Assembly (NCBI GenBank): GCA_012519455.1
Contig: JAAYQE010000020.1
Span: 1-36,007, forward strand
Direction: 5' to 3'
Length of the DNA stretch: 36,007 nucleotides
From: Syntrophomonadaceae bacterium
GTDB lineage: Bacteria; Bacillota; Ch66; Ch109
Part shown: positions 8,147 through 15,322 of the stretch, piece after piece
How positions within the stretch are numbered: position 1 is the stretch's first letter
Layout: each line of letters starts with the position of its first letter
Translations under genes and position numbers: made by a program
Notes under the pieces: model-generated
The model's database searches: none
The model's input: only the letters and a program-made list of their open reading frames with translations
What the model was told of the DNA's origin: nothing

Positions 8147-9016
8147 ATGGAGCCAACCGGGATTGGTATTGTCACGGATAGTACGGCCTATCTAGAACAG
8201 GATGTATTGCAGAAGCATGATATAAGTGTAGCATCCCTTCTGGTTAATTATGAGAATCTTAGTTTTCGTGAAGCGGAAATGGTAAACTCGGAGTACTATG
8301 ATCGATTACGGAAGAGCATGACCCTACCCACGACTTCTCAGCCTTCTCTTGGTGAGTTACTCAAGGTTTACCAAGAATTAAACCATAAATACGCCTCTCT
8401 ATTCAGCATTCATATTTCCAGCCGACTTAGCGGGACCGTAGCCGCCGCTGAAGCAGCTAGTGGCATGCTTCCCCAACAAGATATAATCGTGTTTGATTCT
8501 TTTTCTACTACTATGGGTTTAGGTTTTCAAGTATTAGAAGCTGCTCGGGCGGCCCAGGCCGGAAGAAGTAAGACGGAAATACTGCGCTTACTTGAATGGT
8601 TACGGGAGAACATTCGGGTTTTGTTTATGGTGGGTTCTTTGGAGTATTTGCGACGGGGTGGACGCATTGGGGGAGCCCGGGCACTTTTGGGTAGCTTTTT
8701 AGAAATTAAGCCTCTTTTGCATCTCAATGAAGGCCGGATTGAGGTGTTAGATAAGGTGCGCACCCGACCTCGAGCCATCAAAAGGATGTTGGAAGTAATA
8801 GAGCAAGATCTTACGGGGCGGCCTCCGGGGGAGATCGTGGCCCTGCATGTTGATGCCTTGGAGGAAGGTAACCGGTTAGCGGAATGTGTACGTCAAAAGT
8901 ACCCTGAGTATGAAATATCTTTATCTGCAGTCGGCCCGGTCATCGGGTCCCATGTAGGCCCAGATTCTGTAGGGGTAGCTTATTATCCTCAGGTACCCCT
9001 ATCCTTATTTGATTAA
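8147..9016 (+). CDS. DegV family fatty-acid-binding protein (paralogue 1)
   Basis: DegV proteins bind fatty acids and, in Firmicutes, act as FakB subunits that present exogenous fatty acids to the kinase FakA. The 289-aa product has IGIVTDSTAYL at the N-terminus, the TSQPSLGEL segment (about 65-73), the fatty-acid-site stretch SIHISSRLSGTVAAAE (about 86-101) and the C-terminal GPVIGSHVGPDSVGVAYY. The length is typical. The ATG start has AGGAGGG ten bases upstream. No fakA-like kinase is in the window. A second DegV gene lies 4 kb downstream; the two differ enough in sequence to be old paralogues, perhaps with different chain preferences (inference). Confidence 0.9.
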   Translation: MEPTGIGIVTDSTAYLEQDVLQKHDISVASLLVNYENLSFREAEMVNSEYYDRLRKSMTLPTTSQPSLGELLKVYQELNHKYASLFSIHISSRLSGTVAAAEAASGMLPQQDIIVFDSFSTTMGLGFQVLEAARAAQAGRSKTEILRLLEWLRENIRVLFMVGSLEYLRRGGRIGGARALLGSFLEIKPLLHLNEGRIEVLDKVRTRPRAIKRMLEVIEQDLTGRPPGEIVALHVDALEEGNRLAECVRQKYPEYEISLSAVGPVIGSHVGPDSVGVAYYPQVPLSLFD

Positions 9017-9055
9017 AGGTGTGACTAAAAGTCGCATTTAGGGACAGGCTGTGTA

Positions 9056-9083
9056 TTGACTTTTTTTATAGATCCGTTATACT
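9056..9083 (+). promoter_or_regulatory. Sigma-A promoter of the T-box / phenylacetate-CoA ligase unit
   Basis: TTGACT (9056-9061) and TATACT (9078-9083) are separated by 16 bases, immediately upstream of the T-box leader. Both hexamers match the vegetative consensus at 5 of 6 positions, giving a predicted transcript start near 9090. Confidence 0.75.
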
Positions 9084-9390
9084 TAGACTATCTTCAAATA
9101 TTAGGTAAATGTGATGCGGGAGAAGAGTAGGCCAGGATAACCCTTTCAGGGAGAGAACGCCAAAGACTGGGAGCGTTCTTAGGGGGAAATGGTTGAAGTT
9201 CGCTCCCAAACCGTCGGCTGAAACTGCGGTTAGACCCGGAGTAAGTAGGTTAGACCGGAGACTTCCACCGTTAAAAGGAAGCGGGTATCGGATTTAGTCC
9301 CGTACTCAGACGAGCGGCCATGAACGAAAACCGCACTTTAGAGAAGGTGTCGGTTGCGGGAATTGGCAAGCAGGGTGGTACCACGAAAGC

Positions 9391-9426
9391 AAAGCTTTTC
9401 GTCCCTGAGGGCGAAAAGCTTTTTTT
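9391..9426 (+). terminator. T-box terminator 1
   Basis: An 11-bp perfect stem (aaagcttttcg / cgaaaagcttt), extended inward by CCC/GGG, is followed by a run of seven T. It follows the first T-box sequence, so its 5' side can be taken up by the antiterminator when uncharged tRNA is bound. Confidence 0.85.
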
Positions 9427-9541
9427 ATTGGGCGTTTCGCTCCGTGCTACCGGTGTCCTGGGTGGAGGAAGACGGGTCCTGTATCTGAAGAAGTTGGGTC
9501 GGCTGAAAAAGGCCAACAAGGGTGGTACCGCGGTGTTAAAT

Positions 9542-9570
9542 CGTCCCTTAACAGGGGCGTTTTTTATTTT
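9542..9570 (+). terminator. T-box terminator 2
   Basis: A 7-bp stem with one G-T pair (cgtccct / aggggcg) is followed by TTTTTTATTTTT. It comes right after the second T-box sequence and about 70 bases before the ligase start codon. Confidence 0.8.
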
Positions 9571-9637
9571 TAGTACTAGAAAGGCATTAGTCAAATTAAA
9601 GCCGGTCAGAGAGTATAAATTATTAGGAGGGATTTTT

Positions 9638-10942
9638 ATGTATTGGGAAGAAGCAGTGGAGTGTATGGACCGTAAAGAATTGAAACGGAGGCAGTGGGAA
9701 AAGCTACAAATCAGTTTAGCGCGAGCCTATCAAAAAGTTCCTTTCTATCGACAGCAATTTGAGACACGGGGTCTTAGTCCAGCTGATATACGGGGACTGG
9801 AAGATTTACAACGTCTTCCCTTTACCGAAAAAGGGGTACTACGGGATCATTATCCTTTTGGGATGTTTGCCGTTCCTCAGGAGGAGGTGGTCCGGGTACA
9901 TGCCTCTTCCGGCACAACCGGTAAACCCACGGTGGTAGGGTATACGCGAGGGGATCTGGAGGTTTGGGCGGACTTAATGGCGCGAGCTTTAACGATGGCC
10001 GGAGCTACAACCAGTTCGGTAGTACAGGTAGCCTATGGATATGGGCTTTTTACCGGTGGTTTGGGAGTGCATTATGGAGTAGAGCGATTAGGGGCGATCG
10101 CGGTCCCAGCTTCTGGGGGAAACACACCTCGACAAATCATGTTAATGGAAGACTTTGGCACCAATATTTTGGCCTGTACTCCTTCTTATGCGCTCTATCT
10201 GGCCGAAGTGATTGAGGAAATGGGAATTGAGCGTAGTCGTCTAGCGCTGGAAGCGGGAGTGTTTGGCGCTGAACCCTGGACTAATCAAATGCGTCAGTCT
10301 TTGGAATCTCGGTTACAGATTAAAGCCTTAGATATCTATGGTTTAAGTGAGATTATGGGCCCAGGGGTGGCGATGGAATGCCCCCATCAAACCGGATTGC
10401 ATTTTTTTGAAGATCATTTTTTACCGGAAATTATTGATCCGGATACAGGAGAAACACTTCCCTACGGAGAAAAGGGTGAATTGGTAATCACTACCCTTAC
10501 CAAAGAAGCGTTACCCATGCTTCGTTACCGTACACGCGATATCGCTGTATTACATCCCGAACCCTGTTCCTGCGGCCGTACCCTCGTACGCTTGGAGAAG
10601 ATTTTGGGACGTACCGATGACATGGTAATTATTCGGGGCGTTAATGTATTCCCCTCGCAGGTGGAAACGGTGTTGCTGCGTGCCCAGGAGGTAGCTCCTT
10701 TTTATGAACTGATCATTGATCGCAAAGGTAGCTTGGATATTTTGGAAGTGCGGGTAGAAGTCACGGAGTGTACCTTACAAACGGCGGAAATCAAAGAATT
10801 AGAAAGGATCCGTTCGCGGATAAAGCGTGACTTGGATAGCACACTAGGCATTGCGGTGGAAGTAAGACTAGTTGAACCACGTACGATCGGGCGCACCGAA
10901 GGAAAGGCTAAGCGGGTGATTGATCGTCGCACAGAAAGATAA
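9638..10942 (+). CDS. paaK: Phenylacetate-CoA ligase (aryl-acetate-CoA ligase)
   Basis: The 434-aa cytoplasmic enzyme of the adenylate-forming family makes phenylacetyl-CoA (or an indoleacetyl analogue) from the acid, ATP and CoA. It has the P-loop-like SSGTTGKPTVVGYT (about 90-103), DIYGLSEIMGPG (about 235-246), the YRTRDI motif, a CSCGRT pair and the C-terminal GRTDDMVIIRGVNVFPSQ typical of PaaK. The ORF track begins at 9320, but that extension runs through the T-box terminators. The real start is ATG 9638 with TAGGAGG eight bases upstream. Control by a Phe-type T-box suggests use in making phenylalanine from phenylacetate under Phe starvation (via 2-oxoacid:ferredoxin oxidoreductase and an aminotransferase, neither in the window). 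That is an inference. Confidence 0.9.
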   Translation: MYWEEAVECMDRKELKRRQWEKLQISLARAYQKVPFYRQQFETRGLSPADIRGLEDLQRLPFTEKGVLRDHYPFGMFAVPQEEVVRVHASSGTTGKPTVVGYTRGDLEVWADLMARALTMAGATTSSVVQVAYGYGLFTGGLGVHYGVERLGAIAVPASGGNTPRQIMLMEDFGTNILACTPSYALYLAEVIEEMGIERSRLALEAGVFGAEPWTNQMRQSLESRLQIKALDIYGLSEIMGPGVAMECPHQTGLHFFEDHFLPEIIDPDTGETLPYGEKGELVITTLTKEALPMLRYRTRDIAVLHPEPCSCGRTLVRLEKILGRTDDMVIIRGVNVFPSQVETVLLRAQEVAPFYELIIDRKGSLDILEVRVEVTECTLQTAEIKELERIRSRIKRDLDSTLGIAVEVRLVEPRTIGRTEGKAKRVIDRRTER

Positions 10943-11066
10943 TTAAGTCGTGAAGTAGAAGTAATGGTCAAAAACGATATTTTTTGATAAATTAAAGTCA
11001 AGGCCATACAAAGCCGTAAACGGTTATAATAATGTATCTAGCAAAAAAATTAATGAGGTGAAAGTA

Positions 11067-11324
11067 ATGCCTATGCAACCGGCCTCGATAATTATCTCTA
11101 CCTTGGGCGCCGGCGTGATTGCCTGGGGGATAGGGCGGCTACTAGCGCGTCGTATTCCCCCTTGGCACCGGCGTTCCTGGGGAGTTTTAATTGTTCTGAC
11201 CGTGGTCGTAGCCTTGGTCATAAGCAATAGTCGATATTATTTTTTTTCACGAGAATACCTGCGTCTTTTACTGATGTTTATAGCTGCAGGTTGGATTATC
11301 GGGATCGTTGGTTATCGGGATTAA
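11067..11324 (+). CDS. Small membrane protein of unknown function
   Basis: The 85-aa product has three likely membrane segments (about 6-22, 36-54 and 64-82 counted from the ATG), with basic residues between the first two (RLLARRIPPWHRR). I recognise no family. The ORF track starts at GTG 11058, but that GTG is part of the GAGGTG ribosome site. ATG 11067, six bases downstream of it, is the better start. The gene ends 24 bases before the AI-2E-type permease gene and is probably co-transcribed with it; a TATAAT at 11025-11030 upstream has no convincing -35 partner. Confidence 0.6.
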   Translation: MPMQPASIIISTLGAGVIAWGIGRLLARRIPPWHRRSWGVLIVLTVVVALVISNSRYYFFSREYLRLLLMFIAAGWIIGIVGYRD

Positions 11325-11348
11325 TGGCGGAAGGATGTACGAAAGTAA

Positions 11349-12461
11349 GTGAAGCAGTTATGGGCTTACAAGTATTGGGAGGAATTAATTTGGTTTGGGG
11401 CCTTGGTAGTCACAGCTATAATCACTCTTTATTTAATTAATTTTTTAATATGGCTACTGGCCCCTTTTATTTTGGCCTGGTTGTTAAGTTTGGTTTTACG
11501 GCCGGTTATCCGTTTTCTTGATCGGCGTCTTAAATTAGGACGGTCTATTAGCGTGGCCTTAGCCATGTTTCTGGTAGTTGGGTTTGGTTCTATTTTTCTT
11601 TTCTTTCTGGTATCCAGGTTGATTTTTGAGATCAAGCGGCTGGGTCACCTGTTGCCTCTATATTTTGACCAGAGTCGGAACCAGTTTAATGATTTTTTTG
11701 ACCAGTTACGCGAGATTGCCGAAGGTTTTTCCCCAGAATTTTCTCAGGCCGTAGAACGGAGTTTATCCGGGGTAACGACCGGTTTAGAACAGGTAACCGG
11801 TCAGGTCATGCAAATAATTTTCCAGTTTTCTTTTTTTTTGCCAGAACTACTTGTTATCTTAATCATTGCCTTGGTAGCCACTTATTTTTTATGTATTGAA
11901 TATGAAAGGATAAAAAGAGGCTTTCGGCGCTTAATTCCCCAACCTTGGCGGGAATCACTTGGACAAGCTTTGACCGGTGCGGTTCAAGCTTTTAAAGGGC
12001 TCTTACGCGCCCAAGCTATTTTATTTGGAATCACTTTAATCCAGCTACTAATCGGTTTTTGGCTTTTAGGTATAAAAAAGTGGGTTTTATTCGCTTTTCT
12101 AGTTTTTTTGGTGGATCTACTACCAATCGTTGGAACCGGGGTAGTATTGCTTCCCTGGGCGTTGTGGCTATTTATTATTAAGAAGCCTTTATTAGCTATG
12201 GGGATTTTAGTTTTATATGGGATAATTTTAATTACCCGTAATATACTCACCCCCAAACTTTACGCCGAAAGTTTTGGTTTGAATCCATTAGTAACCCTGG
12301 TAGCCATGTATGTTGGTTTAAAATTAGTCGGTTTATGGGGATTAATTTTAGGGCCTCTAGTTTTAATGGTTTTACTTGTTTTTTGGGTGAAAATTCGCCA
12401 GACGCTTAAGCATAATAAAAGGGCAAAAATTGCTCAGGTTGAGCAGGAAATGAAATTGTAA
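11349..12461 (+). CDS. AI-2E family transporter (permease)
   Basis: This is a 370-aa polytopic membrane protein with about seven or eight hydrophobic segments and the typical AI-2E exporter/permease layout. It has an N-terminal double span ending WLLSLVLRPVIRFLDRRL, a soluble helical stretch (about 100-155) and the conserved C-terminal region with FLVDLLPIVGTGVVLLPWAL (about 252-271) and LTPKLYAESFGLNPLVTL. Family members are implicated in autoinducer-2 export or Na+/H+ exchange, but most Firmicute homologues have no known substrate. The start is GTG with a weak GGAAGGA site about 14 bases upstream. The gene follows a small membrane protein gene. Confidence 0.85.
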   Translation: MKQLWAYKYWEELIWFGALVVTAIITLYLINFLIWLLAPFILAWLLSLVLRPVIRFLDRRLKLGRSISVALAMFLVVGFGSIFLFFLVSRLIFEIKRLGHLLPLYFDQSRNQFNDFFDQLREIAEGFSPEFSQAVERSLSGVTTGLEQVTGQVMQIIFQFSFFLPELLVILIIALVATYFLCIEYERIKRGFRRLIPQPWRESLGQALTGAVQAFKGLLRAQAILFGITLIQLLIGFWLLGIKKWVLFAFLVFLVDLLPIVGTGVVLLPWALWLFIIKKPLLAMGILVLYGIILITRNILTPKLYAESFGLNPLVTLVAMYVGLKLVGLWGLILGPLVLMVLLVFWVKIRQTLKHNKRAKIAQVEQEMKL

Positions 12462-12516
12462 TCGGTTTTGATAAAATATATTTGAAAAATTAAAATCGAA
12501 AGGATAGGGATGCTTT

Positions 12517-13005
12517 GTGTTGGAAGAAGTTAAAAACCCTCACGCTCAGCATATCGTTGGGGTGGGAGGGATTGTAATCCGTAATCATCGCGTATTAATG
12601 GTTAAACATAACTATGGAGTACATAAAGGCTGCTGGGTATTACCGGGCGGCCATGTTAATTATGCAGAGAATTTAGATGTTGCGGTGGAACGGGAAGTGC
12701 TGGAGGAAACTGGCATTACTGCCGTAGCACGGGGAGTAGTCGCGGTACGGAGTCAAATTCTACCGGATTTTGGGTTGGAAGTGTATATCGTATTTTTAAT
12801 GGACTATGTTTCCGGAGTAGAAACGGTTTATCCACGGGAAAATGATGCCGTAGCCTACTTTACCCGAGAAGAAGTAGTTAACGAAATCCAGGCTACGCCC
12901 TTATCACGAGCGATACTGGACCGGGTGATGTCGTTACAATTTTCTTTTTTTTCTTTACAAAGTGATTATAAGCAAAATGGACCAGATTATCGGTTTTATC
13001 TTTAA
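12517..13005 (+). CDS. Nudix hydrolase
   Basis: The 162-aa product carries a perfect Nudix box, GX5EX7REUXEEXGU (G45 to I67: GGHVNYAENLDVAVEREVLEETGI region), inside a standard Nudix fold (about 12-140). Nudix enzymes hydrolyse nucleoside diphosphates linked to another group; the substrate cannot be told from sequence. MutT-like or ADP-ribose-type activity is possible. The start is GTG, with AAGGATAGGGA upstream. The C-terminal stretch of about 25 residues (LQFSFFSLQSDYKQNGPDY) goes beyond the core domain and is unassigned. The gene stands alone between the permease and the second degV, separated by 55 and more than 110 bases. Confidence 0.9.
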   Translation: MLEEVKNPHAQHIVGVGGIVIRNHRVLMVKHNYGVHKGCWVLPGGHVNYAENLDVAVEREVLEETGITAVARGVVAVRSQILPDFGLEVYIVFLMDYVSGVETVYPRENDAVAYFTREEVVNEIQATPLSRAILDRVMSLQFSFFSLQSDYKQNGPDYRFYL

Positions 13006-13136
13006 AATAAAGGCGAAATATTTGTTTTATACGTTTATTTAGGAGGATTTTATTATTTTTTGTCCAAATGTACTATATTTGATGGTTTAGAAGCCATTAT
13101 TATTTCGCTACTAAAAAAGAGTTGAGGTGGACACTT

Positions 13137-14009
13137 TTGAGAAATGAGATGAAGGGGTCAGAGGTAAAGCGTGTAGCCCTGGTAACCGATAGTTCTTGCG
13201 ATCTTCCGGATGAGATTATTAAGGCGCATGGAATAACGATTTTGCCCTTAAAAATTGTTTACCCCGACCGGGAATATCAAGATCGTTTTGATATTATGCC
13301 GGATGAAGTTTATGCCCGGATGCCAGAAGAGGTGCCGCGTACTTCCATGCCTTCTGCCGGTGAGGTCGTACAACTTTTAGAAAGATTAAAATCAGAAGGT
13401 TTTCGCGAGGTTTTGGCGGTGCTGATTTCTAGTGGTTTAAGTGGGACCCACGATATGTTCAAAATGATCGGGCAACAGATGGAAAATCTTTACGTGGAAG
13501 CCCTTGATTCTCTTAACTTATCTATGGGGTTAGGGTTTCAGGTCTGTGAGGCGGCGGAACAGTTAAAGAGAAACTTGAAACTAGAGGAAATTGTGGCCAA
13601 TTTACGCTTTATCCGGCAGAGAGTAAGGGTATTTTATGTCATTCCTTCTTTACAATACTTGCGAAAAGGCGGACGAATAGGGTTGGTAGAGGGTACCATT
13701 GGTGAATTATTAAATATCAAGCCTATCATATCGGTCAATTCTGAGGGCAAGTATTTTACTTTCACTAAAGTCCGGGGGCGTAAAGCATCTTTACAAAAAT
13801 TAGCTGAGATAGCCCGGGAATCAATCGGCGAAAAGCGGGTGGACCTAGCGGTTATGCATGGGGGAGCTTATCAAGAGGCGGAACAATTACTAGAAAAATT
13901 AAGAAAAGCTTTACCTAATATTAGAAAATCGTCGCTAGGGCAGATTAGCCCTGCTTTAGGGGTACATACCGGACCAGGTCTGGTCGGTGTAGCCTTTTAC
14001 GAGGTTTAG
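13137..14009 (+). CDS. DegV family fatty-acid-binding protein (paralogue 2)
   Basis: The 290-aa product is a second DegV protein. It has VALVTDSSCDLP at the N-terminus, the RTSMPSAGEV segment (about 65-74), AVLISSGLSGTHDMF (about 95-109), QYLRKGGRIG and the C-terminal GPGLVGVAFYEV. It is expected to bind a fatty acid for FakA-type phosphorylation, as for the first copy in the window. The ORF track begins at TTG 13122, but GAGGTGG at 13124-13130 fits the in-frame TTG at 13137 better. Compared with paralogue 1, the substrate-lining loop differs (SSGLSGTHD against SSRLSGTVA), which may change lipid preference (inference). Confidence 0.88.
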   Translation: MRNEMKGSEVKRVALVTDSSCDLPDEIIKAHGITILPLKIVYPDREYQDRFDIMPDEVYARMPEEVPRTSMPSAGEVVQLLERLKSEGFREVLAVLISSGLSGTHDMFKMIGQQMENLYVEALDSLNLSMGLGFQVCEAAEQLKRNLKLEEIVANLRFIRQRVRVFYVIPSLQYLRKGGRIGLVEGTIGELLNIKPIISVNSEGKYFTFTKVRGRKASLQKLAEIARESIGEKRVDLAVMHGGAYQEAEQLLEKLRKALPNIRKSSLGQISPALGVHTGPGLVGVAFYEV

Positions 14010-14029
14010 TTTGGAGGAGAAACGGGAAA

Positions 14030-14071
14030 AATACGATCAACAAAAAAAGCACTTTTTTTTCGCATCGTATT
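14030..14071 (+). promoter_or_regulatory. Long hairpin between degV and the L,D-transpeptidase gene
   Basis: AATACGAT and ATCGTATT form an outer 8-bp stem; inside it AAAAAAAG pairs with CTTTTTTT, separated from the outer stem by a small caac/cgc internal loop. The overall hairpin has about 16 pairs. No T-run follows the outer stem, so it is not a standard terminator. It could be a leader hairpin of the transpeptidase transcript or a cruciform-like operator. Confidence 0.4.
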
Positions 14072-14096
14072 ATAGGTAGATTGGAGAGAAGACTGG

Positions 14097-14861
14097 GTGA
14101 AGTTGTTTAACCGGATAGTCGCTTGCCTTATATTGTTATTAGGCATAACCGTAATAGGAAGCGGACCGATAACCAGCACTGCAGTAGCCCTAGATGAACC
14201 ATGTGTTTCTCCCGCTTCTACTTTAGTTCAGACCACCGGTTCTTTATCTGAACCTCCACCTTCCGGTACGGTTGTTCTGCGGATAGACGTATCGGCCCGT
14301 AAATTAACGATCTTTTCAGATGGAACTCCCTTTCGTACTTTTTCAGTAGCGGTAGGGAAAAAAGCTACTTCCAGTCCCGTTGGAGAATGGAAAATCATTA
14401 ATAAGGCGGTAAACTGGGGGGATGGTTTTGGTACGCGTTGGATGGGCTTGAATGTTCCCTGGGGAATATACGGTATCCATGGTACCAATAAACCCTGGTC
14501 TATCGGTACTCCGGCATCTCATGGCTGCATCCGGATGCATAATAAGGATGTGGAGTTACTTTATAAGTGGGTCGAATTGGGTACTGAAGTCCAGATTATG
14601 GGCCCCTTGCCCCGCAAAAAGAATCCGCCGGAATTAAAAAAAGGGGCAGCTAATCAAGATGTAGTTCAGCTGCAGTTTTTACTTCGAGAGGCGGGAGTTT
14701 TTTCCGGGTATGCGGATGGACGTTTCGGAGAAATAACTGAACAAGCGGTAAAAACTTTTCAGCTGATCCAAGAAATGCCGGATAATGGTCTGGTAGACCG
14801 TGTACTATGGTCTAAGCTTTGGGATTATACTGAGCAGCAAAAACAAGCCGTAAACAGTTAG
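14097..14861 (+). CDS. L,D-transpeptidase (YkuD) with peptidoglycan-binding domain
   Basis: This exported enzyme would form 3-3 peptide cross-links in peptidoglycan or attach proteins to it. The 254-aa product has a signal peptide (about 1-31), a YkuD catalytic domain (about 59-172) with the active-site motif SHGCIRMHN (Cys144, His142, Arg146) and an upstream conserved HGTN. A C-terminal peptidoglycan-binding-1 domain follows (about 183-246: QDVVQLQFLLREAGVFSGYADG). In spore formers such enzymes often act in the cortex or spore envelope, but vegetative use is equally possible. The start is GTG with GGAGAG upstream. Its stop codon overlaps that of the convergent DUF503 gene (TTAG). Confidence 0.92.
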   Translation: MKLFNRIVACLILLLGITVIGSGPITSTAVALDEPCVSPASTLVQTTGSLSEPPPSGTVVLRIDVSARKLTIFSDGTPFRTFSVAVGKKATSSPVGEWKIINKAVNWGDGFGTRWMGLNVPWGIYGIHGTNKPWSIGTPASHGCIRMHNKDVELLYKWVELGTEVQIMGPLPRKKNPPELKKGAANQDVVQLQFLLREAGVFSGYADGRFGEITEQAVKTFQLIQEMPDNGLVDRVLWSKLWDYTEQQKQAVNS

Positions 14862-15139
14862 AGGATTTCAACTGAAAGTCGGTAGACTTCCGCTTCAACG
14901 TATTGATCAAATATTTTAGCGGCCGCTCTTAGTACTTGTTGGGCGTAAGTAGAATCAGTGGTAATTATCGCCATACCGAGGGTGGCCTGCCCCCAGACAT
15001 CTTGATTTTCTAATTCAGAAATCGAGACATTAAATTTAGAACGAATCCGATCAATCATACTTTTTACAATCCTCCGTTTATCTTTCAGAGAACGGGTTGT
15101 CGGTAGGTAGATATCTAACGTACATACCCCAATCACCAT
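14858..15139 (-). CDS. DUF503 (YlxP-like) family protein
   Basis: The 93-aa product begins MVIGVCTLDIYLPTTRSLKDKR and continues RIVKSMIDRIRSKFNVSISE, which is the DUF503 / YlxP signature. The protein is small and soluble, with a ferredoxin-like fold. YlxP genes usually sit by rbfA and infB in Firmicutes, where a link to ribosome maturation has been suggested; here the gene is away from that context, so its role is open. The start is ATG with GGAGG on the minus strand seven bases upstream. It converges on the L,D-transpeptidase gene, with stop codons sharing bases. Confidence 0.85.
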   Translation of the reverse strand: MVIGVCTLDIYLPTTRSLKDKRRIVKSMIDRIRSKFNVSISELENQDVWGQATLGMAIITTDSTYAQQVLRAAAKIFDQYVEAEVYRLSVEIL

Positions 15140-15268
15140 TTTTTTCCTCCTTAATTTTAAGACTTTTATAGAATACTAACACATATTAAAACCTGGGAAA
15201 AGCAATTTGCCGAATTAACCTATAATGTGGTTAAATATTGGACTTAATGGCAGGAATTCACTACTATA

Positions 15269-15275
15269 TGTCGAA
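15269..15275 (+). promoter_or_regulatory. Candidate Spo0A box
   Basis: TGTCGAA is the core of the 0A box (TTTGTCRAA) and lies about 48 bases upstream of the acidic TPR-like membrane protein start. Matching a 7-base core is weak evidence on its own; two other copies occur in upstream regions of this window (5330-5336 and 20432-20438). Confidence 0.25.
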
Positions 15276-15322
15276 ATATTTAGTCCGGAGGGTCTACGGG
15301 TTTAAATACTCGGAGGTTGTCA

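Larger units (their letters stand above)
9092..9570 (+). ncRNA. T-box riboswitch (Phe type) with two tandem antiterminator/terminator modules
   Basis: The leader has a Stem I (about 9103-9212) with a GGGAG/CTCCC helix and the AGTA of the specifier loop (9126-9129). A GAGA stretch follows the TTTCAG in the upper stem. Opposite AGTA the sequence reads GAA-G-TTC-G, so the specifier is most likely TTC (9199-9201, Phe). A conserved ACCGTCGGCTGAAA-like region follows Stem I. Two T-box sequences occur, tggtaccacg (9376-9385) and tggtaccgcg (9523-9532), each followed by its own terminator. The variable T in TGGT pairs with an A discriminator, as expected of tRNA-Phe. The second module has a Stem III-like hairpin (about 9493-9517) but no second Stem I. 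The leader controls the downstream ligase by sensing uncharged tRNA; Phe specificity is inferred. Confidence 0.88.

Noticed and set aside
9190-9192. TGG as the T-box specifier (Trp)
   Set aside because: It is not followed by a purine and does not fit the GAA-N-specifier-purine pattern. Also the T-box variable base T would not match the G discriminator usual in tRNA-Trp. TTC at 9199-9201 fits both.
9320-9637. 106-residue N-terminal extension of the phenylacetate-CoA ligase in the ORF track
   Set aside because: It runs through both T-box terminators, lacks family similarity, and ATG 9638 has a proper ribosome site and the usual N-terminus.
11025-11030. TATAAT upstream of the small membrane protein gene
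   Set aside because: No -35 element at a workable distance; TTGATA at 10985 is too far away.
13060-13125. 22-codon TTG ORF before the second degV gene
   Set aside because: The AGGAGG upstream is 13 bases away and the ORF has no recognisable content; probably chance.
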